This document shows, in pieces, positions 22,601-34,319 of a stretch of DNA of 64,000 nucleotides; within the stretch, counting starts at the first letter, position 1, and every line of letters starts with the position of its first letter. The position numbers and the translations under genes were made by a program. The DNA comes from Ceratothoa steindachneri (Eukaryota; Arthropoda; Malacostraca; Isopoda; Cymothoidae), in assembly GCA_963969495.1 (NCBI GenBank), contig OZ018337.1:86526777-86590776 (forward strand), read 5' to 3'. Under the pieces are notes generated by a model. It was not told the DNA's origin. It did not search any database and saw nothing but the letters and a program-made list of their open reading frames with translations.

Positions 22601-23524
22601 ATGATCTTCTTATTTAAGGAAATAAGAAGAGTTAGACTAATTCTAACTGTCTATTTTCTATTCCTCACCCTCTCCTTTACCTCTTACTTCCACTCTTTGC
22701 TTTAATTATCGATCAAGCCTCGAATAGATCTTTTGGATTTTGCTTCTTTGAAATGCTGTAAGGGCTTCTTTTAGAACGAAGTACATTTATTCTACGAAAA
22801 AATCCCTTGAAATACAAGTTAGTTCCTATACAAATAAACAAACGCTCAAATGAAATCATATTAACTTACATAACCATACTTTTGATTTAAATCAATGAAA
22901 AATTCATCTACCGAATGATGCATTCAAAACAAACTCCGTTTGTTCTATCGGAAAATGGAGCCAGAAAAAGAGTATTAATAATTAGCCTAAACGAAACATG
23001 CGAGTTTGAATTTGATAAATAATAATTACGCGAAGATTAAATGGTTAAAAAGGCTAAAGAAATCTATTCCAAATGATATACACCGAAAGAATTCGCTAAA
23101 ACAAGAGGCTTTCTCCTGAAAAATATTAAATAGAATAAAATCGATTCTTCTGACCACCAATGAAATTAAAGAAAGATAAAATCAAGTTAGTTACTCCATG
23201 GCTCATTGTTCCATGTTTTTCTCATTTTAATATTTGCTGTTTTTAAACATTTACATATTTCATGAAATTAAAGTTTCTTTGAGGAGAAATTTGCTGAAGT
23301 GTTTATTTTTTTAATTTAAATTAGATCTAAACAGTAATTTCACTTATATAGGATAATTTCCTCCTGGAGATCATTTAGTATTCAAAAGGTTTTTTTATCA
23401 ATTGTTATATCAGCTTTCGATACTATCATGAAAAAAATTGATAAGTGAACAAGCAATTTGTTAAATTAACATAAGGATAATGGATTAAATGTGTTTATAT
23501 TTTTAACTACTTTGAACTAAAGTC
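19661..23524. other. No recognisable gene
   Basis: AT-rich spacer; only short chance frames, such as 21,898-22,313 on minus. Confidence 0.5.
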
Positions 23525-23740
23525 TTTCTGTCCGTCAATCCACGTTTTGCTTTTTTTGTAATAAGATTGTAACTATTCGTCGTATTCTTACGAAATTTAA
23601 AACCCTTATGTTGTTTTACGTTTTCTTTTAAATGATATAATTGCCAATGTCTTCCCAAGGTTAGTCCGGAAATTATTGAAAGTTTTGAAGGGTGTAAGGT
23701 TATAAATCAGAATAAGTGAAAGCACTTTGTTCATTAGACC
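23525..23740 (-). repeat. Dispersed ~200-bp repeat family, member c
   Basis: Read on the minus strand it starts with CACTTATTCTGATTTATAAC. It has CCTTGGGAAGACATTGGCAA and GTAAAACAACATAAGGGTTT, and ends with AAGCAAAACGTGGATTGACG and a GGACAG segment. It is the most complete copy. Confidence 0.75.
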
Positions 23741-26700
23741 TTGTATAACCTATATGAAAGGGTATAAATTTTAACTCCTTGTAATCTATGATCATGTAAA
23801 TTATTGCCTGTTTATAATACAATAGAAATTTGGTGATTAAAATTTATATCAAGGAATCTTTATATATTGACGCTAATTAATGATAGCCTTAGTTTTAAAA
23901 GATTATGTTTGTAGTTCTTATAGAATTAATTAATAAAACGATGTTATTATATAAAAGTTTTCTTCCGGATACGTGTCGAGTGAACATCGAAAAAGTATCT
24001 CCTTTCTCGCTCTTTCCCCATTATTTCTTCATTCATACCCTTCTTTGTTATTGGTTACATTTCAATGAATCTTTCCTCATATGAGGAAAATGTAATATTA
24101 GGGAGTGTTAATTCATCCTTATATTGTTTTACAGTATTTATTCGTTCCCCATAAAATGTGATCTAGCATCTCCTCTATCCATCTACAAACGCGCTAAAAG
24201 AGATAGTTTATTAACCCTTGACGCATTACATATCCTGGAGTACAGAGTTAAGTGTTTACATGCGTGTGGAGCTTAAGGAAAGGCTTTAAAGGGATTCAAA
24301 ATCATTTTAATCTTAATGCTACTTCTTCTTTTCCCCAGAGTCAGTTTACAATCAGTCAGTTTGAGTGGATAATTCTGCACCAGGGAGGTTATTTGCTTAA
24401 AACCGTTAATTGACTCCTCTGCCCTCCGTTTTAATTCTTTCGTCATTACCTAAATTTAATTCCCTCTTAGACTATATTTGTATTATTGCCGAACTTCGTT
24501 TAATGTCTGATGTAAAAAAGAAAACTCTATGAATGGAAATAAATTGCTTCTGTAGCTAATATAGATTAAACTATTGAAATGTATTAGAGTCAAATCGAAA
24601 GAAAGGACAGATAAGCTAAATTCTCATTACTAGTTCCTCTTTGGAGTCATTTTAAAATTACGATAGTTTTTCGATTATTAATGAGTAAAGGAAAAATAAG
24701 CAGAAATTTTTTTTGCTAAATTTGAACATCTTAATAATTCTGATCTCTTACAAGTGATATTTAGTACACATTAACTCACATGTATGATGTATAATCACGG
24801 CAAATTTCAATGATCTTTTCAGTACAAAATTTAACGCACAAATCAAAAAATATCGTGTCTAATTTGCTTGCTAGTGAGAGAATATTTTACTCTATCACAA
24901 GTTCAAAAGCGAAAAGTAGTGAATTATTGAACACAACGTAAAATATCGTCGTGGAAAAAACCTAAATTAAAATAGCTCTTTGAAATCAAATGATCGATGT
25001 GACGACCTTCCTGTTGGCGGACTGTTCTCGACCTCTTTTTTTATGAACAGTTTTCATTTTTCGAAATATTTCAATGTTGTAGGTTTTCCCTCACTCTTTA
25101 TTTTCTTTTGATTTTAATTTTCACTAAATTTATCTTATTAAATATAATTCAAATTCCTGAGAGTCCCAAATCTAGTAATTGAGGCGGGCCATTAGTTCTC
25201 GTCTCATTCATGTTTTTTTTCTATATTAATGAACAAACGAACAATAAAAAATTCTCATTTGAAATCATATTTTATAGAATTTCCCCCGTTCAAATAAATT
25301 TTAGACAATAAATTTAAGAAAGTGCGAAAACTATCACCAAGAAGACAACTCTATTTTTAAGACCCGTCATTAACCTTAGCTGATTTAATGCAGACGCAAT
25401 ATGGCAGCTTGAATGCCTCCACATCGCTCTACTCTACCTTCAGTCTATTTTTATTCAGCAGGAACTGTATCAATATCATTATTTCATATTTCCTATATTA
25501 TTAAATAAGAGAATATCGTCATTTTTGGCTATTTTGAACTAATCTCTCACCATCAAAACCGATAATATTAGATTGGTCCGTTCTGATTTAAAGCATATTG
25601 AGCAGCAGAAATTCTTGACATCAATACTTGAAAAGTCAATTTTAGGGAAAGCAAAAAGTTTCCTATTATTAAACGATCGTAATTACATATATTGTAGCAA
25701 GATTGAGTCTAAATTTTATTGCTTGAAAGGTTTATGTGCAAAGCTAATCTGAATTTAGGGAGGATGGAAGATTACTGAATCACATTCAAGCGTGGCTTTG
25801 CTAATTGAAATTATATTGGACCACTTTACATCATCATTTATGTATAAATAATAAACATGGTGGGCTAATAAGTCTTGAAATATCTTTATTATCTCTATAT
25901 TTCAGATCCAGAAACTATTTTATCATCTTCTGAAATTCATTTTAAACTACAGAGTTTCAAATTAAATAAATGAAATAGAAGCACAATCCATATGCTTCGC
26001 CCTACTTATAAACACGGAGACTAATGGTGGCAGCGTTATTGACCGAGGCATTGTTGGATGTTGTCTGGACAGATACCTTTATATTTCAGCCCTGGAACAT
26101 CATTAATATTAACCCAATGTAGACGATTGTGTCATTGCTAATCACTTTTAAGAGAGATACTTCACTTTTAGATGTGATGCCCAAACAAATAGGATTCCAT
26201 ATTTCCTTGAACAGGAGAAAAGGTAATATCGTGATCTGTCCTATCATTGACTTATTAGCTCTCCTACTTTGAACTCATAAGGCTTATAATACTCTTGGTG
26301 TTGCTTAAAGGAAAACCAACTAGGTGTCGCGAAATGTCAAGAACCTGCTAAAGGCTGTTGTCGTGGCTCTTATGTCTAACGACATCCTGAGTCATCTGAA
26401 CTCCCATGCTCTGAACTGAGCGTTCATACATTTCTTTCGATGAATTTGGAAAGACCGTTGTCGCCTGCGCTGCCCACCCCAAACTAATTTGTGTAGGGTT
26501 GCACGCGCAATAATCTTCATCTGTTAGGTAGGCTTATAATTATATTGTTGCCTCAGTCGGGTGTTATTATTGCTCCTCTCATTATTAGTATTTGTCTTCA
26601 TTATCACATATGATTCTCTTTGTCCGCCATGATCCTCATTAACAAGCATTTAATGGCGTTTTCCCTTCTTTGTGGCTGTCTGAAACCGCAGCCACGTCAT

Positions 26701-29700
26701 TTATTAAGGGACTAATATCGCGGGAACTTGATCATTTTCATCCGAGGCTAACTTATGTTTCTATCTTTAAAGATAAATTTTGTTCAAATAAACTGAGATT
26801 GACGAGAAATTTCCACTTTCTGCAAGGTTTCTAAAAGTATCGTGAAATAGTGGTCAAGTTAGTATAATTTTCAAAGTCTAAAAGCTGTATAGCCCGAAAC
26901 AAAACGGTGCTTAGTGGCCTTTGGTATGCATCGGAGATTTCATACCCCAAGGGCATTGAACTATAATGAGAGGATTCGAATAATTGATCTTTTTCTAGAA
27001 ATGACCTCAAGGGTTGAGGGTGGGACGACAAAAGCAATAAGTTAATATACTTTAGAGCCCAGGGGCGTAGTTCATCTCAAATATCCAATTACTGGCAGCT
27101 TTAAACGCTTTCTTGTAATGAATATGAAATCAAATTAAAATTCTCTACAAAAGAAGTATATTTCCTATTAGTAGTACATAAGAAAATAAAATTACTCTCA
27201 CCAAATATAATAAAAGGCAAAGAGAATGTTTCCTTCTTTAGCTTCATCTAAATGATTTTTGTTTCATTAATTAAAACAAGATAAACGATAGAGCTATAGC
27301 CTTCCCATAAATTATATTTATTACTTGATTTCTTAAATAAATTAACGAAGCCAAACTTTAAGATATTAATAAAAAAACAAATATGCGGCTCATATTTAGG
27401 AAAAGATCATCGATCAAACCTAATTGAAATTTTCTTAAGCTTTAGAAATAAAATTATCGCATCACTGACTGAGGTTTGCTAAAGCAAGATATATTTAATA
27501 TAATCTTAATTAAGTTATTAAATTCAGCCATACCAATGACACAAAATCAGTGTCGTTAAATACCTAGCATCAGAATGGCGAGGGATCATCAATTTCCGAC
27601 CCGTTAAAACTATTGCGATAGCTTTTAGCTGATAACATCCAATATATTTTTATTGTCCCTAAATATTTCAATAAAAATAAGGTCCATTTCGCATCAATCA
27701 CTACCTCTTCTAGTGACCTGTGTCACTCCTAACATAACTTCTATAGTGATAGGAACCCAACATAACTTTTATCGCACTAACCCTCTTCAAACCCGATTAC
27801 TTGCTTTGCTACTGGCTCTATTTCAATTCTCCGCCCTCTGCATGTGCATAATCATTGGCCCGAGGCGGATTGTACGAAAAGAGTCCATCCAGTAATAGTG
27901 GGAGCAGAGAGGAAGGGTTTCATTATATGCATTCGAAAGTTTTATCATTTCTCATTACACTTCGATCTTGGATGTCCATTAATGCTTAGGAATTATAAGC
28001 GTATATAGATATAATATCAAATCAATGTGTGAAGTTAATTCAGCATATAAACAATGATGGAATTACTAAAAGAGAAATAGAAAACTTCGTGGTGACGTTT
28101 AGAATGGCAATCTTTTTCTCGACTTTAACAGCTTTTTTAGAGACCAATAAGAAGCATTTCTAATGCCTTTAAACAATATTTCGCAATCCCCAAGACAAAT
28201 AAAGTAGCCCCAGCTATAATACTTCAGTTAATAATATCTATTCAATCAAACACTTTCAATGCCCTTCGGCTAACTATATACACCATCAATTTGAATAGTT
28301 CTCGCTCTCTTATAAGGGTAAACTGATAGCTATAAGCTAGGCTTATCAAAAATGCAGTTAATTTTCAAACTATCTAATGAAACATCCCTGTCAGGTAAGT
28401 TCTTTTAACCAGACAGTCAATCCTTTAATTTACTTATCCCCTATCTCCGTCAATTTCTATTATTCATCCAATCAATTGTACTGTTTCGCTCTCTTGGTCT
28501 AGTAGTATTTTATTTTTCTCAGTTTATTTCCTACCGTGCGAATTTGTTTAGTTCCTGTCTCCAGTAAGGTATTAACCACTTGGCTAAACGTACTAATCTA
28601 TTTTTTAAAAAACACAGTCCCTTGCTGAACTTCTCTAACTCCAATACTGAAACGTTGCAGTGTAATAACATATTGGACTATGTATATTTTATGCGAGACT
28701 GGTAAATGAGGAAGAGGCTGTGAAAGGTACTAGGGAAACTGAGAAAATAAGTGCAGCAATGGTCACCGGAATAGAATAAATATCTTAGATGAGAAAATGC
28801 AGTTATTCACACTTATAATAAGATCCAAGCTTCTTCAAAGCCCTTATGAGGATTTCACAGAGAAAATATGGGCCAGGAAAGTCCATCTCTTTAGATGTAG
28901 AGGAAGTGTTTGAAAATTTGATGTTAAAATGAGGAACTGAGATTTATGCAAAGAGAGGGAACATGTATGAAAACTATGAGAAAAAGAGGGAAACCTTTTA
29001 GGATAATAACTAATACGATTCTTTTGGCAAAATGATTATGTCAATCACACTTATGAGTACAGAAAGTAAAATACATCTTCAGGTATTCAAATAATTTCTT
29101 AAAAACAATTTCAAAGAAGAAACATTTTTTAGTAGATATTTCAGTCTCCGCTATCGATTACAGAAGTACTAGAGAAAAGGCCTTTAGGCGTAAAGGTGAG
29201 GCAGCAAAGCAAATTTTTATGAAGAGCATACATACATGAGGTTAAGCTTAGATTATATTTGTTTTAATAAAGGTTTATGAGCACATCTGTCGCTAAACAT
29301 TTTTAAGAACAGATCATTAAAGAAAGAGAAGAAGAGAGAGGAGGTCAAAGTGAGTCTAATATACATATTTTGGCGCAGAACTTTTGGGTGGCATACTGAC
29401 CCATGCCGTCCTTGTAAATTATTGCAGGGCACGCAAGGGTATAGGAATAAATATATATACATACGAGAGATTATTACATATGAGGGGACATAGAAAATGG
29501 AATCAACATAATAACAAAATTGGGCAAAAGAGCGTATTAAGGTTAACAACCATTTTAGAAATAACATGACATTTGTTTAAATAGAGTTTTCATGTATCAC
29601 AAGCAATTTTATTTCAAACTTTTGCAAATAAATTTGGACAATGAAAACAGGCACGATACATTTATCAAGTGCAGCTGATAATTTCATGCACGCCATTCTT

Positions 29701-31232
29701 CTGCCTATCAGAAGAGCTTTTTTGTTCTTATTTGTTCGTATGAGTTATTTTATTAATTGCAATATTTAGGTTTTTTAATTAATCATGCGATTCATCTTGA
29801 CTTCTTTTTCCTTGCATTATATTTTTCATTTTTTCTTTGCAGTTCTAAGCATATTGGGTTAAATCTGATTGCGTCCTTGTCTTTTTTGTCAAATCTGTTT
29901 GTTGTCTCTTATTCTTCGTGTCTTTTCATCTGATGGTGTATTATATTTACATATTGCACGTTCTTGCATTATTTCATTAACACATGTCAGGTTTGACAGT
30001 GCAATTCAATTGGCCGTATTCTCTAGTTTTTTTGCTTAGTTGGTTATGAAACTTGTTGCCTACTTTTTGATTGTCTGGATTCTAACTATGTGAGCATTGC
30101 TTCATAATTTTACCGGGATTGTGACGTATAATAATATTGGGCAATGACAACGAGTTCCTTGCGGCGCTTATGGCAATCTCACCCTGTCATTCATGAGCTT
30201 CTCGAATAGTTGGCCCAGAAACTTCAGCAGCTAGATTTATTTATTTATTTCACATCGTTTATCTTCCTCGTTAACTTCTTATTAGGCCTAGATTGGCGTG
30301 GAAATTATAATCGGAATTTTAAAACGGGTGAAAAAAATGACAAGAACTATATGACTACTTTATTCTTAGGCACTGGTGTTGGGATCGTGTAGATCCTCCA
30401 AGTTGCAGCTATACCATCCAATCCCTTGTGGGTGAGCTTCAAAATGGGAGAGTAAATCTCTCTCAGTTGTTTGGGTTACCTTGAGTTTTTAAAAATGACC
30501 ATCTTCGCCTTTATTATCACTGACTTGAGATATCCTCTTTTCATGCCCTCTTGGATGTTGCTTGGGGCGTTTCTATGATGAAGTTTGGTATCCCGCTTCT
30601 TCCCAAAACATTTTGCGTGAAAATTTCAGTACCACCGAGGATTCTTCCTTTGTGATTGGTTTGCAATCCTTTAATGTATCTCCTCCTTCTTCATATACCC
30701 TTTCCTGGGGCATAAGGTCAACCTCTTGTATACACGTAGTATTCGGGTTTGCATGGTCATAGGAAGTATTTTTCTGGTGGGTAGTCGACAAAAATGTCAT
30801 TAATTTTCTTTCTAATTCTTCCTCTTTGTTAGTTTCTTGTTTAACGATATTTATCTTTTCTTAGGTTCGGATAATTTAATGGGAACTATATAGCACCTTT
30901 TTTGCCCCCCTCCCCTATCTAAACAGGCCCCTCTACTTATTCAATCCGAAATCGACCATAGCCAGTGACAAATTAAATTATGCTTTATCCATATGGGGTT
31001 AAGGATTCTTTCGCTCTTATTAATTGTCTCAGGTAAAATAAGACTTTACAAAGCTAATTTAATCTAAACTAACATACCTAAACTAACCTAACTCGAACAA
31101 TCATAAATCTCACCTGAAATGATGTGAGAAATATATTGGAAGTTGCATTGTATGAAAGGTATTTTTATGGAGATGCATAATTGGGAGAAAGAGAACATCC
31201 AATCTTATAGATTTAAACAAGCTCTGATGACC
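23741..31232. other. Long AT-rich region without recognisable genes
   Basis: About 7.5 kb. GC-richer patches near 26,330-26,520 and 27,690-27,880 were read in all frames and gave nothing recognisable. The frames at 27,653-27,895 (plus), 29,253-29,567 (minus) and 30,573-30,800 (minus) have no domain or repeat I can name. A diverged exon could be missed by eye. Confidence 0.45.
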
Positions 31233-31500
31233 ATATTCAGATGATCGCCCTTATTCTGATTTATGATCGTATTACGTCCTTCAATAATTTTAATAATTCC
31301 TAGAACTCCTTAGAAAGAGCTTGGTAGTTAAATCATTCCAATTAAGATGTAAAACCACATAAGGGTTTTAAATATCGTTAAATTCGTCCAAATAGTTATA
31401 ATCTTATTAGTAAAAATAGAAAAACAAATGGGAACCAACGCACGGACCGTCCGACCGACATAGTGAGATATAGAGAGGCACACGACTATAAATATTACAT
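31233..31500 (+). repeat. Dispersed ~200-bp repeat family, member d
   Basis: CTTATTCTGATTTATGATCG, then CTTGGTAGTTAAATCATTCC, GTAAAACCACATAAGGGTTT and ATAGTTATAATCTTATTAG follow in family order. The tail has GGACCGTCCGACCGACATAG and GAGATATAGAGAGGCACACG, which is shared with member e. Confidence 0.75.
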
Positions 31501-31654
31501 TCAATTATTCTTCTCTCTCTAATATAATTGGCTACTCATTAGACATTAGGCATATGCCATAAAAGTATTTAAACCATTAACTAAAACACTATATTAATTG
31601 TTAAAATAAAAGGAAAAAAAGACTCTATTTGATTATGGAGGTAAGTTACGAAGG

Positions 31655-32065
31655 TGAGAAGGCAAACGACACCTCAATTTATTCAATTGCAACGCAGGTT
31701 ATAAGCATTTAATATTCTCAAATGGGAGCAAAATTACTCTTCTTTATTTTGATGTACTTAGATTAATGTCCCTCGCCTGGGGAATATTTTTGGCATTATT
31801 ATCATCTTTTAAAATTAGCTTTCTTAAGCAGTAATAGTTCAGATAAATATTACCTTTAGAAAAAAATAGCACAAAGGATAAAAAAAACAATAATAGAAAC
31901 CTACCAAACATTCGAGAGAAATCGACTGACTAGGCTACAGGCAAATAGAAACTTTCAATCTATTCAATAGCAACGCAGGTTAGAAGCCTTTAAAGTTCTC
32001 AAATGAGAGGAAAGTTTAGAATATAAAATTATTCTCCTTTATTATGAAGTACATAGATGGGAAAT
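31655..32065 (+). repeat. Pair of ~115-bp direct repeats, 281 bp apart
   Basis: AACGCAGGTTATAAGC at 31,691 and AACGCAGGTTAGAAGC at 31,972 share ATTCAAT upstream and TTCTCAAATG and CTTTATT blocks downstream. Divergence is moderate. The copies lie between dispersed repeat member d and the minisatellite. Confidence 0.6.
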
Positions 32066-32230
32066 AGATATTAATGTGCGATTATAATCTTGATCTCTAC
32101 GAGACAAAGGATGGAGGAAAAACACCTTACAATAAAATAGCTCTCATAAATCGTGCAAAATATGTAGCTACCCAAAGTCTCCTTTAATGGATCACTGAGC
32201 CTTTGAAATCTCATTTATTCTTTGTAAGGT

Positions 32231-32659
32231 CTAGTTTCTTATTACGGGTTTAGAATAGGCCCTAGGATTCCAGTAAGAGAAACTATTTTGAAAGTATTTG
32301 TATTCTTTTATTACCACTTGATATTTATTGATCGTTTTTCTCGTTTTTTTCTGTTCTTTATTTAATTTCGCTGTCGAAGAAACAATGAGATGAAGAATTG
32401 GAAAAAAATTGTGCTGAAGGATAGAGAAAGATTGCAGGGAGTCCAGCATAGATTCAGAGTGATGAATACAACACTCCACCATAAACAACACTAAGCTAGA
32501 TAAAATAATGATGTTTTCCCTCTTTAAAAACGAGAAGATTGCTGGGGAACGGATCCAGGATTGGAAAATTGTATACGGTTTTGATAAAACGACCCCGACT
32601 ATTTTTTTACCTCTAATAACGACGTTGTTAAGGTAAATAAGAAATTTAAGCTCTTTCAC
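32231..32659 (-). CDS. Unrecognised 142-residue open frame (longest intact frame in the window)
   Basis: ATG to stop without interruption. The N-terminal third is hydrophobic/basic and contains a possible membrane-like stretch (IIILSSLVLFMVECC, about residues 50-64). The C-terminal third is basic (KLNKEQKKTRKTINK). No family is recognised. A rough estimate, assuming independent bases at the window's composition, gives about 0.1 frames this long by chance, but local composition is milder. It lacks an obvious promoter, intron signals or similar neighbours. A chance frame is more likely than a gene. Confidence 0.2.
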   Translation of the reverse strand: MKELKFLIYLNNVVIRGKKIVGVVLSKPYTIFQSWIRSPAIFSFLKRENIIILSSLVLFMVECCIHHSESMLDSLQSFSILQHNFFPILHLIVSSTAKLNKEQKKTRKTINKYQVVIKEYKYFQNSFSYWNPRAYSKPVIRN

Positions 32660-32699
32660 CGTAGGGTCAATAAGGAAATCGCTCGGGATCGCTTGCCTG

Positions 32700-32935
32700 C
32701 TGCAGTAGTTTCTATTACTCCAGCAATAGCCTGGTACAGTAGTTTCTAGTAAGTGAGCAATAGCCTACTATAGTATAATCTATTCTTCAGCATTAGTCTG
32801 ATACAGTAGTATCTACTACTTCAGTAATAGCCTGGTACAGTAGTATCTTGTACTTCAGCATAGCTTGCTACAGTAGCATCAAGTACTTCAGTAATTGCCT
32901 GGCACAGTAGTATCTAGTACTTAGGTAAACCTAAT
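32700..32935 (+). repeat. Minisatellite, about 7 units of 33-34 bp
   Basis: Consensus parts are CAGTAGTATCTAGTACTTCA followed by GCAATAGCCTGGTA. Units start near 32,703 and repeat to about 32,935. Units 2 and 3 are the most diverged and the last is truncated. Confidence 0.9.
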
Positions 32936-32939
32936 AAAA

Positions 32940-34069
32940 AGAAGTTGGACACTTAATTTGCAAATAATAAAGTTGCAGAAAATAATATTGGGGATATTCT
33001 TGACGGGAGGGGGGGGGCGGTATAAGTGTAGTGTTCGATGGAAACGTCACCTTCCAACTTCTGGAGAAGAGATTTGCTTTAAATAAATAAGGGTGTGAAT
33101 GAGGGCGTTGCTGAAAGTATTCTGTGGTGTTCTTGATGTGTAAGAGAATGAATGGCAATACACTTATGAGTAGAATATACGGGAGTAAGTGTTGCGGTGT
33201 GAGAATTTGGGAAAGACAGCGTAAAGAGGCATTAAATGAATGACTGTGTAAGAATGGGCTAAGTGAGGAAGAAGTGTATTATTTATTTTCTGGAGAAGCT
33301 ACAAAAACTGAATGCCCATTTATTAGGGTGAACCAGGAATGAAGAGTAAATCTGCATTTCTAACTTGCTATGCATCAGAGCGATAAAAATATATTGATGT
33401 CAATACCAATTAATTAGCTGCTTTGAGTCTTAAAGTCCAAACTAAACACTCTGTTAGGTCAAATGTAAAAAAGTACCTGATTGAATACCAAATGTGGTGT
33501 AAAGAATTTCAGGCAGAATTGGGTTTCAATTAGTTAAAAATATTTCAAATCATTTATTTTATAGCTTTAAATTTATCCATAATTTTGTTTTGCTACTTAC
33601 GTAGAATTCACAATTTCGATTATTTTTTATTGATTTACGGATATTACTTCGAAAACATTTTTGGGGAATTTTAAAGAAACTGTTAATATTACCAACTTTG
33701 AGAAATATAGATTAATTATAGATACAATACACTAGTTTAAACAGTATTCAGCACATAATTTTAGCAATGGTCTTCATAAAAATCATCAACCAAACAAATT
33801 AAATTTAAATGTCATTCCAACTATGTACCTACAGCTGCAACATGAACAAGTACATTCCAGGATATGGTTGACCAAAACATGATAGTTTCGACTACATGGT
33901 TGAGTGGTGTGGTCAGGCAACCGTGCTTAAATAATTCGAGCTGCCTCACTCCGGTAAGCAAGATGGGAAATGCATAAAAGGATTCTTCAGACCAAAAACT
34001 TTGGCATTATTTAGACGCGAATATTTACCGATCCCAATACAGTCTGGAAGAATCCCGAAAGATTTTTAT
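32940..34069. other. No recognisable gene
   Basis: AT-rich, with a G run at 33,009-33,016. A faint tRNA-like promoter pair near 33,897-33,943 is listed among the findings. Confidence 0.4.
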
Positions 34070-34307
34070 CCCCTTCCAAAGCAGTTCAAGCTCTTTCTTA
34101 TTAGTTTTAAAAGTTTTAACTTTTAATTAAAAATCACTCGTTCGCTGTTCCAAAGATTTTAAATTTATTCCAATTACATATTCCAATTACATATCCCCTT
34201 CCAAAGCAGTTCAAGCTCTTTCTTATTAGTTTTAAAAGTTTTAACTTTTAATTAAAAATCACTCGTTCGCTGTTCCAAAGATTTTAAATTTATTCCAATT
34301 ACATATT
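34070..34307 (+). repeat. Recent tandem duplication, 125-bp period
   Basis: The segment starting CCCCTTCCAAAGCAGTTC at 34,070 repeats at 34,195 with no mismatch I can find over about 113 bases. The first unit also carries an extra 13-base ATTCCAATTACAT repeat at its end. Confidence 0.95.
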
Positions 34308-34319
34308 CAAAGTCCTTTT

